A DNA stretch of 64,000 nucleotides from NCBI RefSeq assembly GCF_020991085.1, contig NZ_CP087719.1, positions 1,942,001 to 2,006,000 on the forward strand, given 5' to 3'. This stretch comes from Roseomonas sp. OT10. GTDB taxonomy: Bacteria > Pseudomonadota > Alphaproteobacteria > Acetobacterales > Acetobacteraceae. Each line of letters starts with the position of its first letter. The first letter of the stretch is position 1. The notes under the pieces are model-generated. The model did not search any database and was not told where the DNA came from. It saw only the letters and a list, made by a program, of their open reading frames with translations. Below, in pieces: positions 26,401-34,167 of this stretch. The translations under genes were made by a program, and so were the position numbers.

Positions 26401-28687
26401 CATTGGCATCCACGCTGCCGCCGGAGAAGGCGGGACGGATGGCGATGTAGTTGCCGGTCCCCCGGACCGGCACGGAGAGCGCGGCGCGGCTGGCGCGGCC
26501 GTTGGGATCGGCGAGCGTCAGCGTCATCTCCGCCCGCAGCGGCCGGGTGACGTCCGGCAGGCGCGGCAGGGTGACCTCGACGTTGCCCTTGCCCTCGGCG
26601 TTCAGCGTCACGCTGCCCTCCAGCGCGGTGCCGTCGGTCAGCGGCTCCTCCGCCAGCCCGAAGCGCCAGCCGTCCCAGGGGCTGCGCGTGCCGCCATCGC
26701 CGGCGACCGCGAAGGGCTGCGGGTCCAGCACCAGGCGGCCGCTCAGTTCGCCGGTCAGGTCGGCGGCGGGCGCGCCGTAGAGGAAGCGCGCCGCCACCGG
26801 CAGGGAGAGCGGCGTGCCCGGCACCAGCGGCCCCGGCGCCGGGCCGAAGCTGAGGTCCAGCCGCTCCGGCACGAAGGCATCGACGCGGAAGCCGGCACGG
26901 CCGATCGGCGGCTGGTCCGGTTCGATCCGCGCCTCGATCGCCCATTCGCCCACGGCGGCGCCGGGGGAGAGGCGCACCGGCCAGAGCACCGAGCCGTCCG
27001 GTCCCCGCTCAGGCACCGCCTCCGCCGCCACCTGCCCGTTGGGGCGGACGAGGCGCAGCCGCACCGGCACGTCCTTCGGCTGGCCCGCGGCGTCGCGCAG
27101 CAGCAGGCCGAGATTCACCACCTCGCCCGGCCGGTAGATGCCGCGATCCAACCAGAGGAACGCATCCAGCGGCCCGGGATGCGGCCGGCCCTCGGCGCCG
27201 CGGTCGGACAGGTCGAAGGCGGCGGCGTCCAGGCGGAGGGAGACCAGATCCTCCCCGGGTCCCTCCCCCGACCGGGCGTGCAGCGCGACGGGGGCCATCG
27301 GCCCCTCCCCGCGCAGCAGCGGGCCGTCGAAGCGGACCAGCCCGTCCTCGCCCGTGGTCGCCTCGGCCAGCACGTCGTTGTTGCGGGCCATCAGCGCGAC
27401 CTTCACCCCCGCGCGCGGCGTGGCCGACTGCAGCGAGCGGATCTGGGCCGCCAGCCCGGCCGGGCTGCGCCAGGCCGTCAGGCCGAGGTCGGTCGCGATG
27501 ATCTGCAGGCCGGCGGCCGTGTCGTCGCCGCGGTCGCCGGCGCCCGCCTCCTGCGCCAGCAGGACGTGCAGCCCGGGGCCGGAGGCGGTCAGCGCCTCGG
27601 GCAGCGGCAGGACCACGCGGTTCAGCACGTTGCGGCGGAAGTTCGGGACCTCCGCCGTGCCCTCCCAGATCACGCGGCCCCAACTCTCCGGCACGTCGGA
27701 GGCGGACCAGCGGCTCAGCGCGTCGCCCAGCGGGTTGTCGCGCCCGAAGGGGATCAGGTTGCGCTCCGTCACCCGCACCAGGCGCAGCTTCAGCGTGCTG
27801 ATGTTGACGGTCGCAATCCCCACCCGCGCCGCCTGCCCGCGCGGCAGCAGGTAGCGCGAGCCGTCGAAGGCGATGCGGGCGGCGCGGTCCGGCATGGAGA
27901 TGGCGACGGGGGTGTTGTCGCGCAGCGTGGCGCCATCCTGCCCGGGCAGGCCGGCGCGCAGGGTCAGGCGCGTGGTCTGCCCCCAGGGCAGGCCCGCCAC
28001 GCAGATCGCCTGGCCGTCGCGCTGGATGGCGAGGTTGGGGACGGGCGGGTCGGCGCGCACCCAGTCGCCCGGGCGCAGCGTGGGGGAGAGCGAGCCGAAG
28101 AAGGTGATGCAGGCGCGGGCGGGGTCGGCCTCGGGCTCCGTCCGCACCTGCCGGACCAGCAGCCCGGCGGCGCGGCGCGCCTGGGCCAGGGCATCGCGCG
28201 CCTTGGTGTCGGAGGGCGCGCGCTCGGTAATCGCCTCCAGCGCGCCGACCGCCTGGGGCCAGTTGTTCAGGGCCTGGAAGGCCTGGGCCATCACGGCGAG
28301 GGAGGGGATCTCGGCGGCGCCGGCCTCGACGAGGGAGAAGTTCCGCCACGCCGCCTGGAGCGCGCGGTTCGGGTCGGGCGGGGTGCGCCGCATCTGGGCC
28401 TGGGCCAGGAAGAGCCAGTGCTCCGGCTGGGCGTCGGGCATGCCGACCCGCTGCTCCCAGGCCGCGGCGGCGGCGGACCAGTCGCCCCGCGCCTCGGCGG
28501 CGCGGGCGGAGGCCTCGGCCTGCGTCCGCAGCGCCGGGGCGGCGCCGGCCGGGTAGCGGCGCGTCAGGTCGCGGGCATAGCCGGAGGCGTCGCGCTCCAG
28601 GCCCGGCGGGGTGAAGGGGGTCTGGGCGGGGGCGAAGGACGGGACGAGGAGGAGCGCGAGCGCCGCGAGGAGGGGAGCGAGACGCAT
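23495..28687 (-). CDS. Alpha-2-macroglobulin family protein (bacterial A2M)
   Basis: Very large periplasmic protease trap of 1730 residues. Signal peptide about 1-22 (ends PSFAPAQ); no lipobox cysteine, so unlike E. coli YfhM it seems soluble or anchored otherwise. Macroglobulin-like repeats fill residues about 400-1180. The intramolecular thioester motif is CAEQ at 1295-1298, consistent with proteinase capture, followed by the alpha-toroid thioester domain. N-terminal residues 30-190 are an Ala/Arg-rich helical, TPR-like region. A2M next to pbpC is the known bacterial arrangement: PBP1C may patch breaches in the wall while A2M traps invading proteases (inference). Confidence 0.95.
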   Translation of the reverse strand: MRLAPLLAALALLLVPSFAPAQTPFTPPGLERDASGYARDLTRRYPAGAAPALRTQAEASARAAEARGDWSAAAAAWEQRVGMPDAQPEHWLFLAQAQMRRTPPDPNRALQAAWRNFSLVEAGAAEIPSLAVMAQAFQALNNWPQAVGALEAITERAPSDTKARDALAQARRAAGLLVRQVRTEPEADPARACITFFGSLSPTLRPGDWVRADPPVPNLAIQRDGQAICVAGLPWGQTTRLTLRAGLPGQDGATLRDNTPVAISMPDRAARIAFDGSRYLLPRGQAARVGIATVNISTLKLRLVRVTERNLIPFGRDNPLGDALSRWSASDVPESWGRVIWEGTAEVPNFRRNVLNRVVLPLPEALTASGPGLHVLLAQEAGAGDRGDDTAAGLQIIATDLGLTAWRSPAGLAAQIRSLQSATPRAGVKVALMARNNDVLAEATTGEDGLVRFDGPLLRGEGPMAPVALHARSGEGPGEDLVSLRLDAAAFDLSDRGAEGRPHPGPLDAFLWLDRGIYRPGEVVNLGLLLRDAAGQPKDVPVRLRLVRPNGQVAAEAVPERGPDGSVLWPVRLSPGAAVGEWAIEARIEPDQPPIGRAGFRVDAFVPERLDLSFGPAPGPLVPGTPLSLPVAARFLYGAPAADLTGELSGRLVLDPQPFAVAGDGGTRSPWDGWRFGLAEEPLTDGTALEGSVTLNAEGKGNVEVTLPRLPDVTRPLRAEMTLTLADPNGRASRAALSVPVRGTGNYIAIRPAFSGGSVDANAEAAFDVALVSPEGRALAGSLRARLVRERPDWRIVTRGGRARYETVWRDEPVDSVTLTTRAGDGADVTGTPARLARSLPFGRYRLEVTQPDSLAIAAIRFRSGWVGSDSLDVPDKVDVSAGRPSYGAGETARIHVAAPFAGRASVAVLTDRLVSLREVEIAEGGSEVEVPVDSAWGPGAYVAVTVFRPGSAAEGRPRRALGLAWVALDPAPRRLEVAIEAPDLLRPRQRVEIPVRVAAAGGGAVTGAWLTLAAVDEGVLRITRFPNPDPVGHFLGRRRLGADIRDDYGRLIPPPEGELAALRQGGDGNADLAGVTPPQRVVSLFSGRVEIGPDGLARVPLDLPDFAGELRLMAVAWSGPRIGAAAKAVTVRDPVVAEALLPRFLAPGDAARLPVLLHNVELPPGEVAATVTVEGPLALDGPARLAASLGTGARAQPFATLRATGGGEGVIRVAVTGPDGFAARRESRITIRSSRPSLVDVAVSDLAPNVDTRLSPDLGRFVPGTAGARARWGQPVRYDAEALLQAALDFPLACAEQAATKVMALAAAPPDVLPAETQAQRMAAAIGSLLDKQRWDGAFSLWSSNGEPGFWVSAYAVEALLRAKAAGATVPEGALSAALDDLARRAEETTPDSPEERADQAYRLHVLALANRPLPGATRRLAEQMDQMPTPLARAQLGAALARIGDAPRAEAAFTGALEAGGRRWWYHDYGSAMRDQLAVTLLLRESGVLAARLPAQLARLPGARELTPEGSSTQEQAWAVALAAALGQDGTPARISLDGRALPPARVVSATLDQAVVVRNTGPRPVIQSVTTTGLPQQPLPAARAGMRISRKFLTLQGADVNLDDLRQNTDFVLLVEARAETGESHRALVQQGLPAGWEITSRLPSGDVPGMGFLGTLTEPAMTAALDDRFAVAAELTPTNAVARFAVVLRAVTPGGFELPGAQVQDMYRPGVFARQNTGRITVLPPP

Positions 28688-28804
28688 GGCTGGTGGAGTC
28701 CTCCGCGGGTCGTTGCCGGGAGTGTGCCACGGCGGGGCGGGGCTGCGGTACCTGCCCCGGTCCCACCTCTCCCGGTTGTGGGAGCCGCCGCCGGCGACGG
28801 GCGC

Positions 28805-30217
28805 CTAATGCCCGCGCCCGCGCCCCCCGTGTCCCGACACCGCCGCCCCCGCATCCGGGGGCAGCCGCATCGCCAGCGGCAGGGAGGACAGCACCACCAC
28901 CGCCACGCCCAGGAAGGCCAGGGCGAAGTCCGACAGTTGCGGCGCCGCGTGCCCGTGCAGCGCCACGGCCCCGGACAGCAGCGCCGAGCCGGCCACCACG
29001 CCCAGCGCCATCGAGAGCTGCTGCGCCGTCGCGTAGAAGCTGGTGGCCGCGGACATGCGCGGCTGGGGCACCTCGGCATAGGCCAGCGAGTTGAGCGAGG
29101 TGAAGTGCAGGGAGCGGAAGATGCCGCCCAGCCCCAGCACGATGAAGACCAGCCAGAACGGCCAGCCCGGATTCAGCAGCGCCAGCAGCCCCACCGCCAG
29201 CGCCTGGGCCACGGTGTTCCAGATCAGCGTGTCGCGGTAGCCGAAGCGGCGCAGCACCGGCTGCACCAGCGGCTTCATCCCCAGCGCCCCCAGCGCCGAG
29301 GCCAGGGTGACCAGCCCCGACAGGCTGGCCGAGGCGCCGAACCCCAGCTGCAGCGCCAGGGGCACCAGGAAGGGGATCGCCCCCGCCCCGATGCGGAACA
29401 GCGTGCCGGCGATCACCGTCGCCTCGAAGGCGGGGATGCGCAGCAGGGTCAGGTCCACCGCCGGGAAGGGCACCCGCCGGCAGTGGCGGATGGCCGCCCA
29501 GCCCACCAGCACGCCCACGGCCAGGGCGGCGCCGGAGGCCCAGGGCGGGACCAGCCCGCGCCCCATCGTCTCCAGCCCGAACATCAGCGCGGCCAGCGCC
29601 AGCCCGACCAGCACCACCCCCAGGATGTCCAGCCGGGGCGGCCGCGCCTGGTCCGGCTCGGTGATGAAGCGCCAGGCCATCGCCAGCCCGACCAGCCCCA
29701 CCGGCAGGTTGATCCAGAACACCCAGCGCCAGGAGAGCGTGTCGGTCAGCAGGCCCCCGATCGGCGGCCCCAGGATCGGCCCCATCAGCCCCGGCATGGT
29801 CAGCCAGGTGGTGGCGCGGACCAGCTCCTCCTTGGTGACTCGGCGCAGCAGCAGCAGCCGGGCGACCGGCACCATCATGGCGCCGCCCAGCCCCTGGACG
29901 ATTCGCGCCACCACCAGCTCGCCCACCCCCTGCGCCAGGCCGCAGGCGGCGGAGGCGGCGACGAAGACGCCGATGGCCCACAGGAAGACGCGCTTGGCGC
30001 CGTAGCGGTCCGCGACCCAGCCGCTGATCGGCACGAACACCGTCAGCGCCACCAGATAGGCGGTGATCGCGGCAGAGAGGTGGACCGGGGTGGATCCCAG
30101 GTCGCGCGCCATGGCCGGCAGCGCGGTCGCCACCACGCTGCTGTCCAGGTTCTGCATGAAGAGCGCGCTGGCGACGATAGCCGCGGTCGCGCGCGGGTCG
30201 TCCCGCCAGCGGATCAC
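28805..30217 (-). CDS. MFS drug/metabolite exporter, DHA2 (EmrB/QacA-like)
   Basis: 470-residue inner-membrane transporter with about 14 hydrophobic helices. Signature regions are NLDSSVVATALPAMARDLGS (motif D1), the loop GWVADRYGAKRVFL (motif A-type), QGLGGAMMVPVARLLLLRR and the antiporter motif C-type GLMGPILGPPIGGLLTD. The C-terminus is His/Gly-rich. No membrane-fusion (EmrA) partner is adjacent. It is divergent from map across 65 bp, so the two may share promoter space. Substrate unknown. Confidence 0.92.
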   Translation of the reverse strand: MIRWRDDPRATAAIVASALFMQNLDSSVVATALPAMARDLGSTPVHLSAAITAYLVALTVFVPISGWVADRYGAKRVFLWAIGVFVAASAACGLAQGVGELVVARIVQGLGGAMMVPVARLLLLRRVTKEELVRATTWLTMPGLMGPILGPPIGGLLTDTLSWRWVFWINLPVGLVGLAMAWRFITEPDQARPPRLDILGVVLVGLALAALMFGLETMGRGLVPPWASGAALAVGVLVGWAAIRHCRRVPFPAVDLTLLRIPAFEATVIAGTLFRIGAGAIPFLVPLALQLGFGASASLSGLVTLASALGALGMKPLVQPVLRRFGYRDTLIWNTVAQALAVGLLALLNPGWPFWLVFIVLGLGGIFRSLHFTSLNSLAYAEVPQPRMSAATSFYATAQQLSMALGVVAGSALLSGAVALHGHAAPQLSDFALAFLGVAVVVLSSLPLAMRLPPDAGAAVSGHGGRGRGH

Positions 30218-30245
30218 GACCCACCCATGCGCCGGCGTCTGGAGT

Positions 30246-30281
30246 CTTGCAAGGCGTCCCCCACGGTCGCATTTTGCGCAA
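30246..30281. promoter_or_regulatory. Two short palindromes in the MFS/map divergent region
   Basis: CTTGCAAG (30246-30253) and TTGCGCAA (30274-30281) are perfect 8-bp palindromes 20 bp apart, the second touching the map start. They could be operator half-sites for one regulator, or chance AT-containing words. Confidence 0.25.
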
Positions 30282-30282
30282 C

Positions 30283-31089
30283 ATGGAACAGTCAGCGGGC
30301 GAGGCGCGGCGGATCCCGCTGCACGGGCCGGAGGATTTCGAGGGCATGCGGCGGGCCGGCCGACTGGCGGCCGAATGCCTCGACATGATCACCCCGCACG
30401 TGAAGCCCGGCGTGACCACGGATGCGCTCGACCGGCTCTGCCACGACTTCATGCTGGACCACGGCGCGGTGCCGGCGACGCTGGGCTACCGCGGCTACAC
30501 CAAGTCCTCCTGCATCTCGATCAACCATGTGGTGTGCCACGGCATTCCCGGCGAGCGCCGGCTGATGGCGGGCGACATCCTGAACATCGACGTCACCCCG
30601 TTGCTCGACGGCTGGCATGGCGACACCTCCCGCATGTACGTGGCGGGCGAGCCCTCCACCCGGGCCCGGGTGCTGATGGACGTGACCTATGAGAGCCTGA
30701 TGCGGGGCATCGCGGCGGTGAAGCCGGGCGCCACCCTGGGCGACATCGGCCACGCCATCCAGTCCTACGTGGAGCGGCACCGCTTCTCCGTGGTGCGCGA
30801 CTTCTGCGGCCATGGCGTCGGCCGCACCTTCCACGCCGCCCCGAACGTGCTGCACTTCGGCCGGCCCGGCGAGGGCCCGGTGCTGAAGGAGGGGATGTTC
30901 TTCACCATCGAGCCGATGGTGAATGCCGGCCGGCCCGAGGTGAAGATCCTGGACGACGGCTGGACCGCCGTGACCCGGGACCGTTCCCTGTCCGCCCAGT
31001 TCGAGCACATGGTCGGGGTGACCGCCACGGGCTGCGAGGTCTTCACCTACTCCCCCGCCGGGCTGCACAAGCCGCCTTACGGCGTCTGA
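30283..31089 (+). CDS. map: Type I methionine aminopeptidase
   Basis: Removes N-terminal Met from nascent proteins. 268 residues from ATG 30283, chosen over an in-frame upstream start at 30247. The five metal ligands are all present in context: two Asp in NIDVTPLLDGWHGDTSRMY, His in CGHGVGRTFH, Glu in FTIEPMV and Glu in SAQFEHMV. GYRGYTKSSCISINHVVCHGIP is the family N-terminal lobe. Confidence 0.97.
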   Translation: MEQSAGEARRIPLHGPEDFEGMRRAGRLAAECLDMITPHVKPGVTTDALDRLCHDFMLDHGAVPATLGYRGYTKSSCISINHVVCHGIPGERRLMAGDILNIDVTPLLDGWHGDTSRMYVAGEPSTRARVLMDVTYESLMRGIAAVKPGATLGDIGHAIQSYVERHRFSVVRDFCGHGVGRTFHAAPNVLHFGRPGEGPVLKEGMFFTIEPMVNAGRPEVKILDDGWTAVTRDRSLSAQFEHMVGVTATGCEVFTYSPAGLHKPPYGV

Positions 31090-31174
31090 CCCGCCCGGCC
31101 GGCTCGGCCCGCCGAACGCTTCGGTGATCCGCTCGCCCGTTGATTCCCGGCGCGGAGCCGCGCACCTTTCCGCC

Positions 31175-32080
31175 ATGCGTCGCGCTCCCCTCGTGCCGGC
31201 CCTCCCCGCGCTGGCACTGCTTGCCGCCCTGCCCTGGCCGGGCGATGCCTTCGCGCAAGCGAAGCCTCCGCCCCTCAACGATCCCCGCGCCGCCATCCCC
31301 GGCGACCCGTCCGGCAAGCCGCCGCCGCTGGAGGCCGGGCCGCGCCCCTCGCCGCCCCCCGGCCAGCGCCCGGGCCCCTCCGCCCAGGCCGCCCCGGGCG
31401 GCAAGCCGCCCCCGCTGCCGCCGGGGGCGGGCGGCGACTCCCAGGGGCGCGAGGTCGGCTCCGGGACGGGCTTCCTGATCGGCGCCCGTCAGGCCCTCAC
31501 CAACAACCACGTCGTCCGGCAGTGCCGGTCCCTGCGCGCGCGCAACGCCCAGGGCCGGGAGATCGACGTGACGGTGAAGGCCACCGACGCGGAGAAGGAC
31601 CTGGCGCTGCTGGAGCTGCGGCAGGATGCCGGCCCCGCCCTCGCCTTCCGGCAGGCGCCGCAGGTCCGGCGCGGGGAGACGGTGGTCACCTACGGCTTCC
31701 CGCTGGCCGGCGTCCTCTCCTCGGGGCCCACCCTGACCACGGGCGACATCTCCGCCCTCGCCGGCCTCGCCGACAATCCAGGGCAGTACCAGATCAGCGC
31801 CCCGGTGCAGCCGGGCAATTCCGGCGGCCCGCTGCTGGATTCCGCGGGCAACGTGGTGGGCGTCATCGTCTCCAAGCTGAACGCCCAGCGCATCGCGCAG
31901 CGCACGGGCGACATCCCGCAGAACGTGAACTTCGCCGTGAAGGGCGATGCGGCGCTGGACTTCCTGCGCCAGAACAACGTCCGTCCGCGCCTGGCCGACA
32001 GCTCCGGCCCGCCGCGCAGCGCGGCCGAGGTCGGCGAGCTGGTCCACCCCTCGGTGCTGTTCCTCCGCTGCCTGCGCTGA
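31175..32080 (+). CDS. Secreted S1C trypsin-like serine protease
   Basis: 301 residues. Signal peptide 1-28 (ends DAFAQA), a Pro-rich linker 29-88 that repeats KPPPL three times (30-34, 48-52, 77-81), then a trypsin-like fold. Catalytic His112 (TNNHVV), Asp142 (EKDLALLEL) and Ser216 (GNSGGPLLD) are all present. No PDZ domain follows, so it is a short DegP-like or stand-alone protease. It lies 85 bp after map on the same strand and convergent with thiL. Confidence 0.9.
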   Translation: MRRAPLVPALPALALLAALPWPGDAFAQAKPPPLNDPRAAIPGDPSGKPPPLEAGPRPSPPPGQRPGPSAQAAPGGKPPPLPPGAGGDSQGREVGSGTGFLIGARQALTNNHVVRQCRSLRARNAQGREIDVTVKATDAEKDLALLELRQDAGPALAFRQAPQVRRGETVVTYGFPLAGVLSSGPTLTTGDISALAGLADNPGQYQISAPVQPGNSGGPLLDSAGNVVGVIVSKLNAQRIAQRTGDIPQNVNFAVKGDAALDFLRQNNVRPRLADSSGPPRSAAEVGELVHPSVLFLRCLR

Positions 32081-32102
32081 GCGCGGGCTGGGGTCGCCGG
32101 CG

Positions 32103-32129
32103 CGGCCGGGGGCAGGTCCGCCCCGGCCG
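32103..32129. terminator. GC hairpin between S1C protease and thiL
   Basis: CGGCCGGGG (32103-32111) pairs perfectly with CCCCGGCCG (32121-32129) around a 9-nt loop, between convergent genes. No T-tract. Confidence 0.45.
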
Positions 32130-32158
32130 TCAGGACACCCGCCACGGCCGCGGGTCCG

Positions 32159-33127
32159 CTACGCGTGGCTCCAGCCCTGGCGGTCCAGGGTCCATGTGGC
32201 CCCCCGCGAATCGTGCAGCGTGACCTCTGCCGGTCCGGCCAGGAAACGCCCGATGCGGGTGACGGGGACGCCGGCGGCGCGGCCCGCCGCCTCGACCGCC
32301 GCGGAATCCTCCGGCGCGGCGGCGAAGAGCAGCTCGTAGTCGTCGCCCCCGGCGAGCAGGCGCGGCAGCCAGGCCGCGTCCTCCGCCACCACGCCACGGG
32401 CCGGGTCTGAGAGCGGCACGCGCGCCGTCTCCAGCACCGCGCCGCAGCCGCCGGCGCGGCACAGGTGGCCCAGGTCCTGGACCAGCCCGTCGGAGACATC
32501 CATCGCCGCCCGGGCGATCCCGCGCAGCGCGACGCCCAGGGCCAGCCGCGGCTCCGGCAGGCGGTAGCGCCGGGCGAGGTGTCCCGCCGCATCCGCCGGC
32601 ACCTCGCCGCGCAGCACGGCGAGCCCCAGGGCCCCGTCGCCGATGCTGCCCGAGACCCAGAGCGCGTCACCCGGCCGCGCGCCGGCCCGGCGCAAGGCCT
32701 GGCCCGGCGGGACCGTGCCCAGGATGGTCAGGGAATGGGTCGCGGGGCCGGCGGTGGAAACGGTATCCCCGCCGAGCACGGAGAGGCCGAAGCGCCGCTG
32801 GTCCTCCGCCAGCCCTGCGGCGAAGGCGGCGACGGTCGCCTCCCCGGTCCCGCGGGTCCAGGCGGTGGTGAGAAGATAGGCCAGCGGTTCCGCGCCCATG
32901 GCCGCGAGGTCGGACAGGTTGGTCCGCAGCAGCTTGCGCGAGACGGTGTCCGGCGGATCGTCCGGGAGGTAGTGGACCCCTTCCACCACCGCATCCGCCG
33001 CCAGCACCAGCACCCGCCCGGGCGGCGGGTCGAGCAGGGCGGCGTCATCCGCCAGCCCCAGCGCCCCCTCCCCGGCCAGCGGCGCGAAGTGCCGCGCGAT
33101 GCGCTGGAATTCGGGCGGCAGGGGCAT
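32159..33127 (-). CDS. thiL: Thiamine-monophosphate kinase
   Basis: Phosphorylates thiamine monophosphate to thiamine pyrophosphate. 322 residues, PurM-like ATP-binding fold. DDAALLDPPPGRVLVLAADAVVEGVHY near the N-terminus, SDLAAMGAEP, GGDTVSTAGPATHSLT and a central MDVSDGLVQDLGHL are conserved. It is the last gene of the rib-nusB-thiL run (24 bp after nusB), the standard alphaproteobacterial order. Confidence 0.96.
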   Translation of the reverse strand: MPLPPEFQRIARHFAPLAGEGALGLADDAALLDPPPGRVLVLAADAVVEGVHYLPDDPPDTVSRKLLRTNLSDLAAMGAEPLAYLLTTAWTRGTGEATVAAFAAGLAEDQRRFGLSVLGGDTVSTAGPATHSLTILGTVPPGQALRRAGARPGDALWVSGSIGDGALGLAVLRGEVPADAAGHLARRYRLPEPRLALGVALRGIARAAMDVSDGLVQDLGHLCRAGGCGAVLETARVPLSDPARGVVAEDAAWLPRLLAGGDDYELLFAAAPEDSAAVEAAGRAAGVPVTRIGRFLAGPAEVTLHDSRGATWTLDRQGWSHA

Positions 33128-33151
33128 CGGCTCTCCGGTCCGGCCGGGGAG

Positions 33152-33661
33152 TCAGGCGCGGGTGGCGGCGAACTCGCCGGGGCGCAGCTGCCGCGCCAGG
33201 GAATCCAGCACGCCGTTGGCGAAGCGCGGCTCCGCCTCGTCGAAGAAGCCGTGCGCGACGTCCATGTATTCGTTGATGACGACCTTGGCCGGCGGCTCCT
33301 TGCTCGACCACAGCTCGGAGGCGGCGGCGCGCAGCAGGGCGCGCAGCACCGGGTCCAGCCGGTCCATGCTCCAGCCCCCGGTCAGCTGGGCGGCGACCAT
33401 GGCGTCGAGCGTCTCGGCATGCTTGCCGACGTTGCGCACGATCTGGCTGAAGAGCGGCACGTCCGCCAGGGGCACCCGGCCGTCGTCGTAGCCGCCCTCG
33501 CCCGGCATCGCGCCGATGCGGTGGCGGACGAACTGCTGGATCACCGCCTCCACGCTGTCGCCATTGGCCTCGGACTGGAACAGCGCCTGCACCGCGGCGA
33601 CGCGGGCGCCCAGGCGCGGGCGCCCGGTGGTGGGCTTCTTCGGCTTCTGCGTGCCGCTCAT
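33152..33661 (-). CDS. nusB: Transcription antitermination factor NusB
   Basis: RNA-binding factor of the rRNA antitermination complex. 169 residues: a basic N-terminal lead of about 20 residues (TQKPKKPTTGRPRLG), then the all-helical core with ARVAAVQALFQSEA, the middle NVGKHAETLDAMV, and the conserved C-terminal VVINEYMDVAHGFFDEAEPRFANGVLD. Start overlaps the ribH stop by 4 bp. Confidence 0.95.
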   Translation of the reverse strand: MSGTQKPKKPTTGRPRLGARVAAVQALFQSEANGDSVEAVIQQFVRHRIGAMPGEGGYDDGRVPLADVPLFSQIVRNVGKHAETLDAMVAAQLTGGWSMDRLDPVLRALLRAAASELWSSKEPPAKVVINEYMDVAHGFFDEAEPRFANGVLDSLARQLRPGEFAATRA

Positions 33662-34167
33662 CCTGCGATCCCCAGGCGGCGGGCCAGCGCGACCTGCCCC
33701 AGCAGGGCATGCGCGGCCTCGGCGCCCTTGTTGTGCCGGTCGGGGCGCGAGCGCGCCACCGCCTGGTCCATGGTGGCCACGGTCAGCAGCCCGAAGCCGA
33801 TGGGCGCCGCCGTCTCGACGGCGATGTCCATGACCCCGCGGCAGGCCTCGCGGCAGATGTGTTCGTAGTGATCCGTCTCGCCGCGCACGACGCAGCCGAG
33901 GATCAGGAAGCCGTCATAGCCGCCCGGCACGCCCGCTGTCCCCTGCGCCCCGGCGCGGAGAGCCATGCGCAGCGCGGCCGGCAGCTCGAAGGCGCCGGCG
34001 ACGTCCACCACGTCCAGCGTCGCGCCCGCCTCCCGGAACACCGCCAGCGCGCCGTCGCGCATGCCGCCGACCACCTCGGCATAGTAGGGCGCCTGGATCA
34101 GCAGCAGCCGCGCGGGACGGCCGGCGAGGGTGACGGGGCCGCGCTCGGGGGCGTCCTGGGTGCTCAT
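33658..34167 (-). CDS. ribH: 6,7-dimethyl-8-ribityllumazine synthase
   Basis: Penultimate step of riboflavin synthesis. ATG 34167 gives 169 residues; the longer open frame upstream is a shadow over ribBA. LLLIQAPYYAEVVGGMRDGA, VDVAGAFELPAALRMAL, GCVVRGETDHYEHICREACRG and PIGFGLLTVATMDQAVAR (family His88/Arg127-type positions) are typical. Overlaps ribBA by 4 bp and nusB by 4 bp. Confidence 0.96.
   Translation of the reverse strand: MSTQDAPERGPVTLAGRPARLLLIQAPYYAEVVGGMRDGALAVFREAGATLDVVDVAGAFELPAALRMALRAGAQGTAGVPGGYDGFLILGCVVRGETDHYEHICREACRGVMDIAVETAAPIGFGLLTVATMDQAVARSRPDRHNKGAEAAHALLGQVALARRLGIAG

Noticed and set aside
23804-30388. A 2194-residue open frame on the plus strand, plus similar long frames over other genes
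   Set aside because: It is antisense to the A2M and MFS genes, with Arg/Gln/Ala/Gly composition and no domain. Long antisense frames are expected in such GC-rich DNA.
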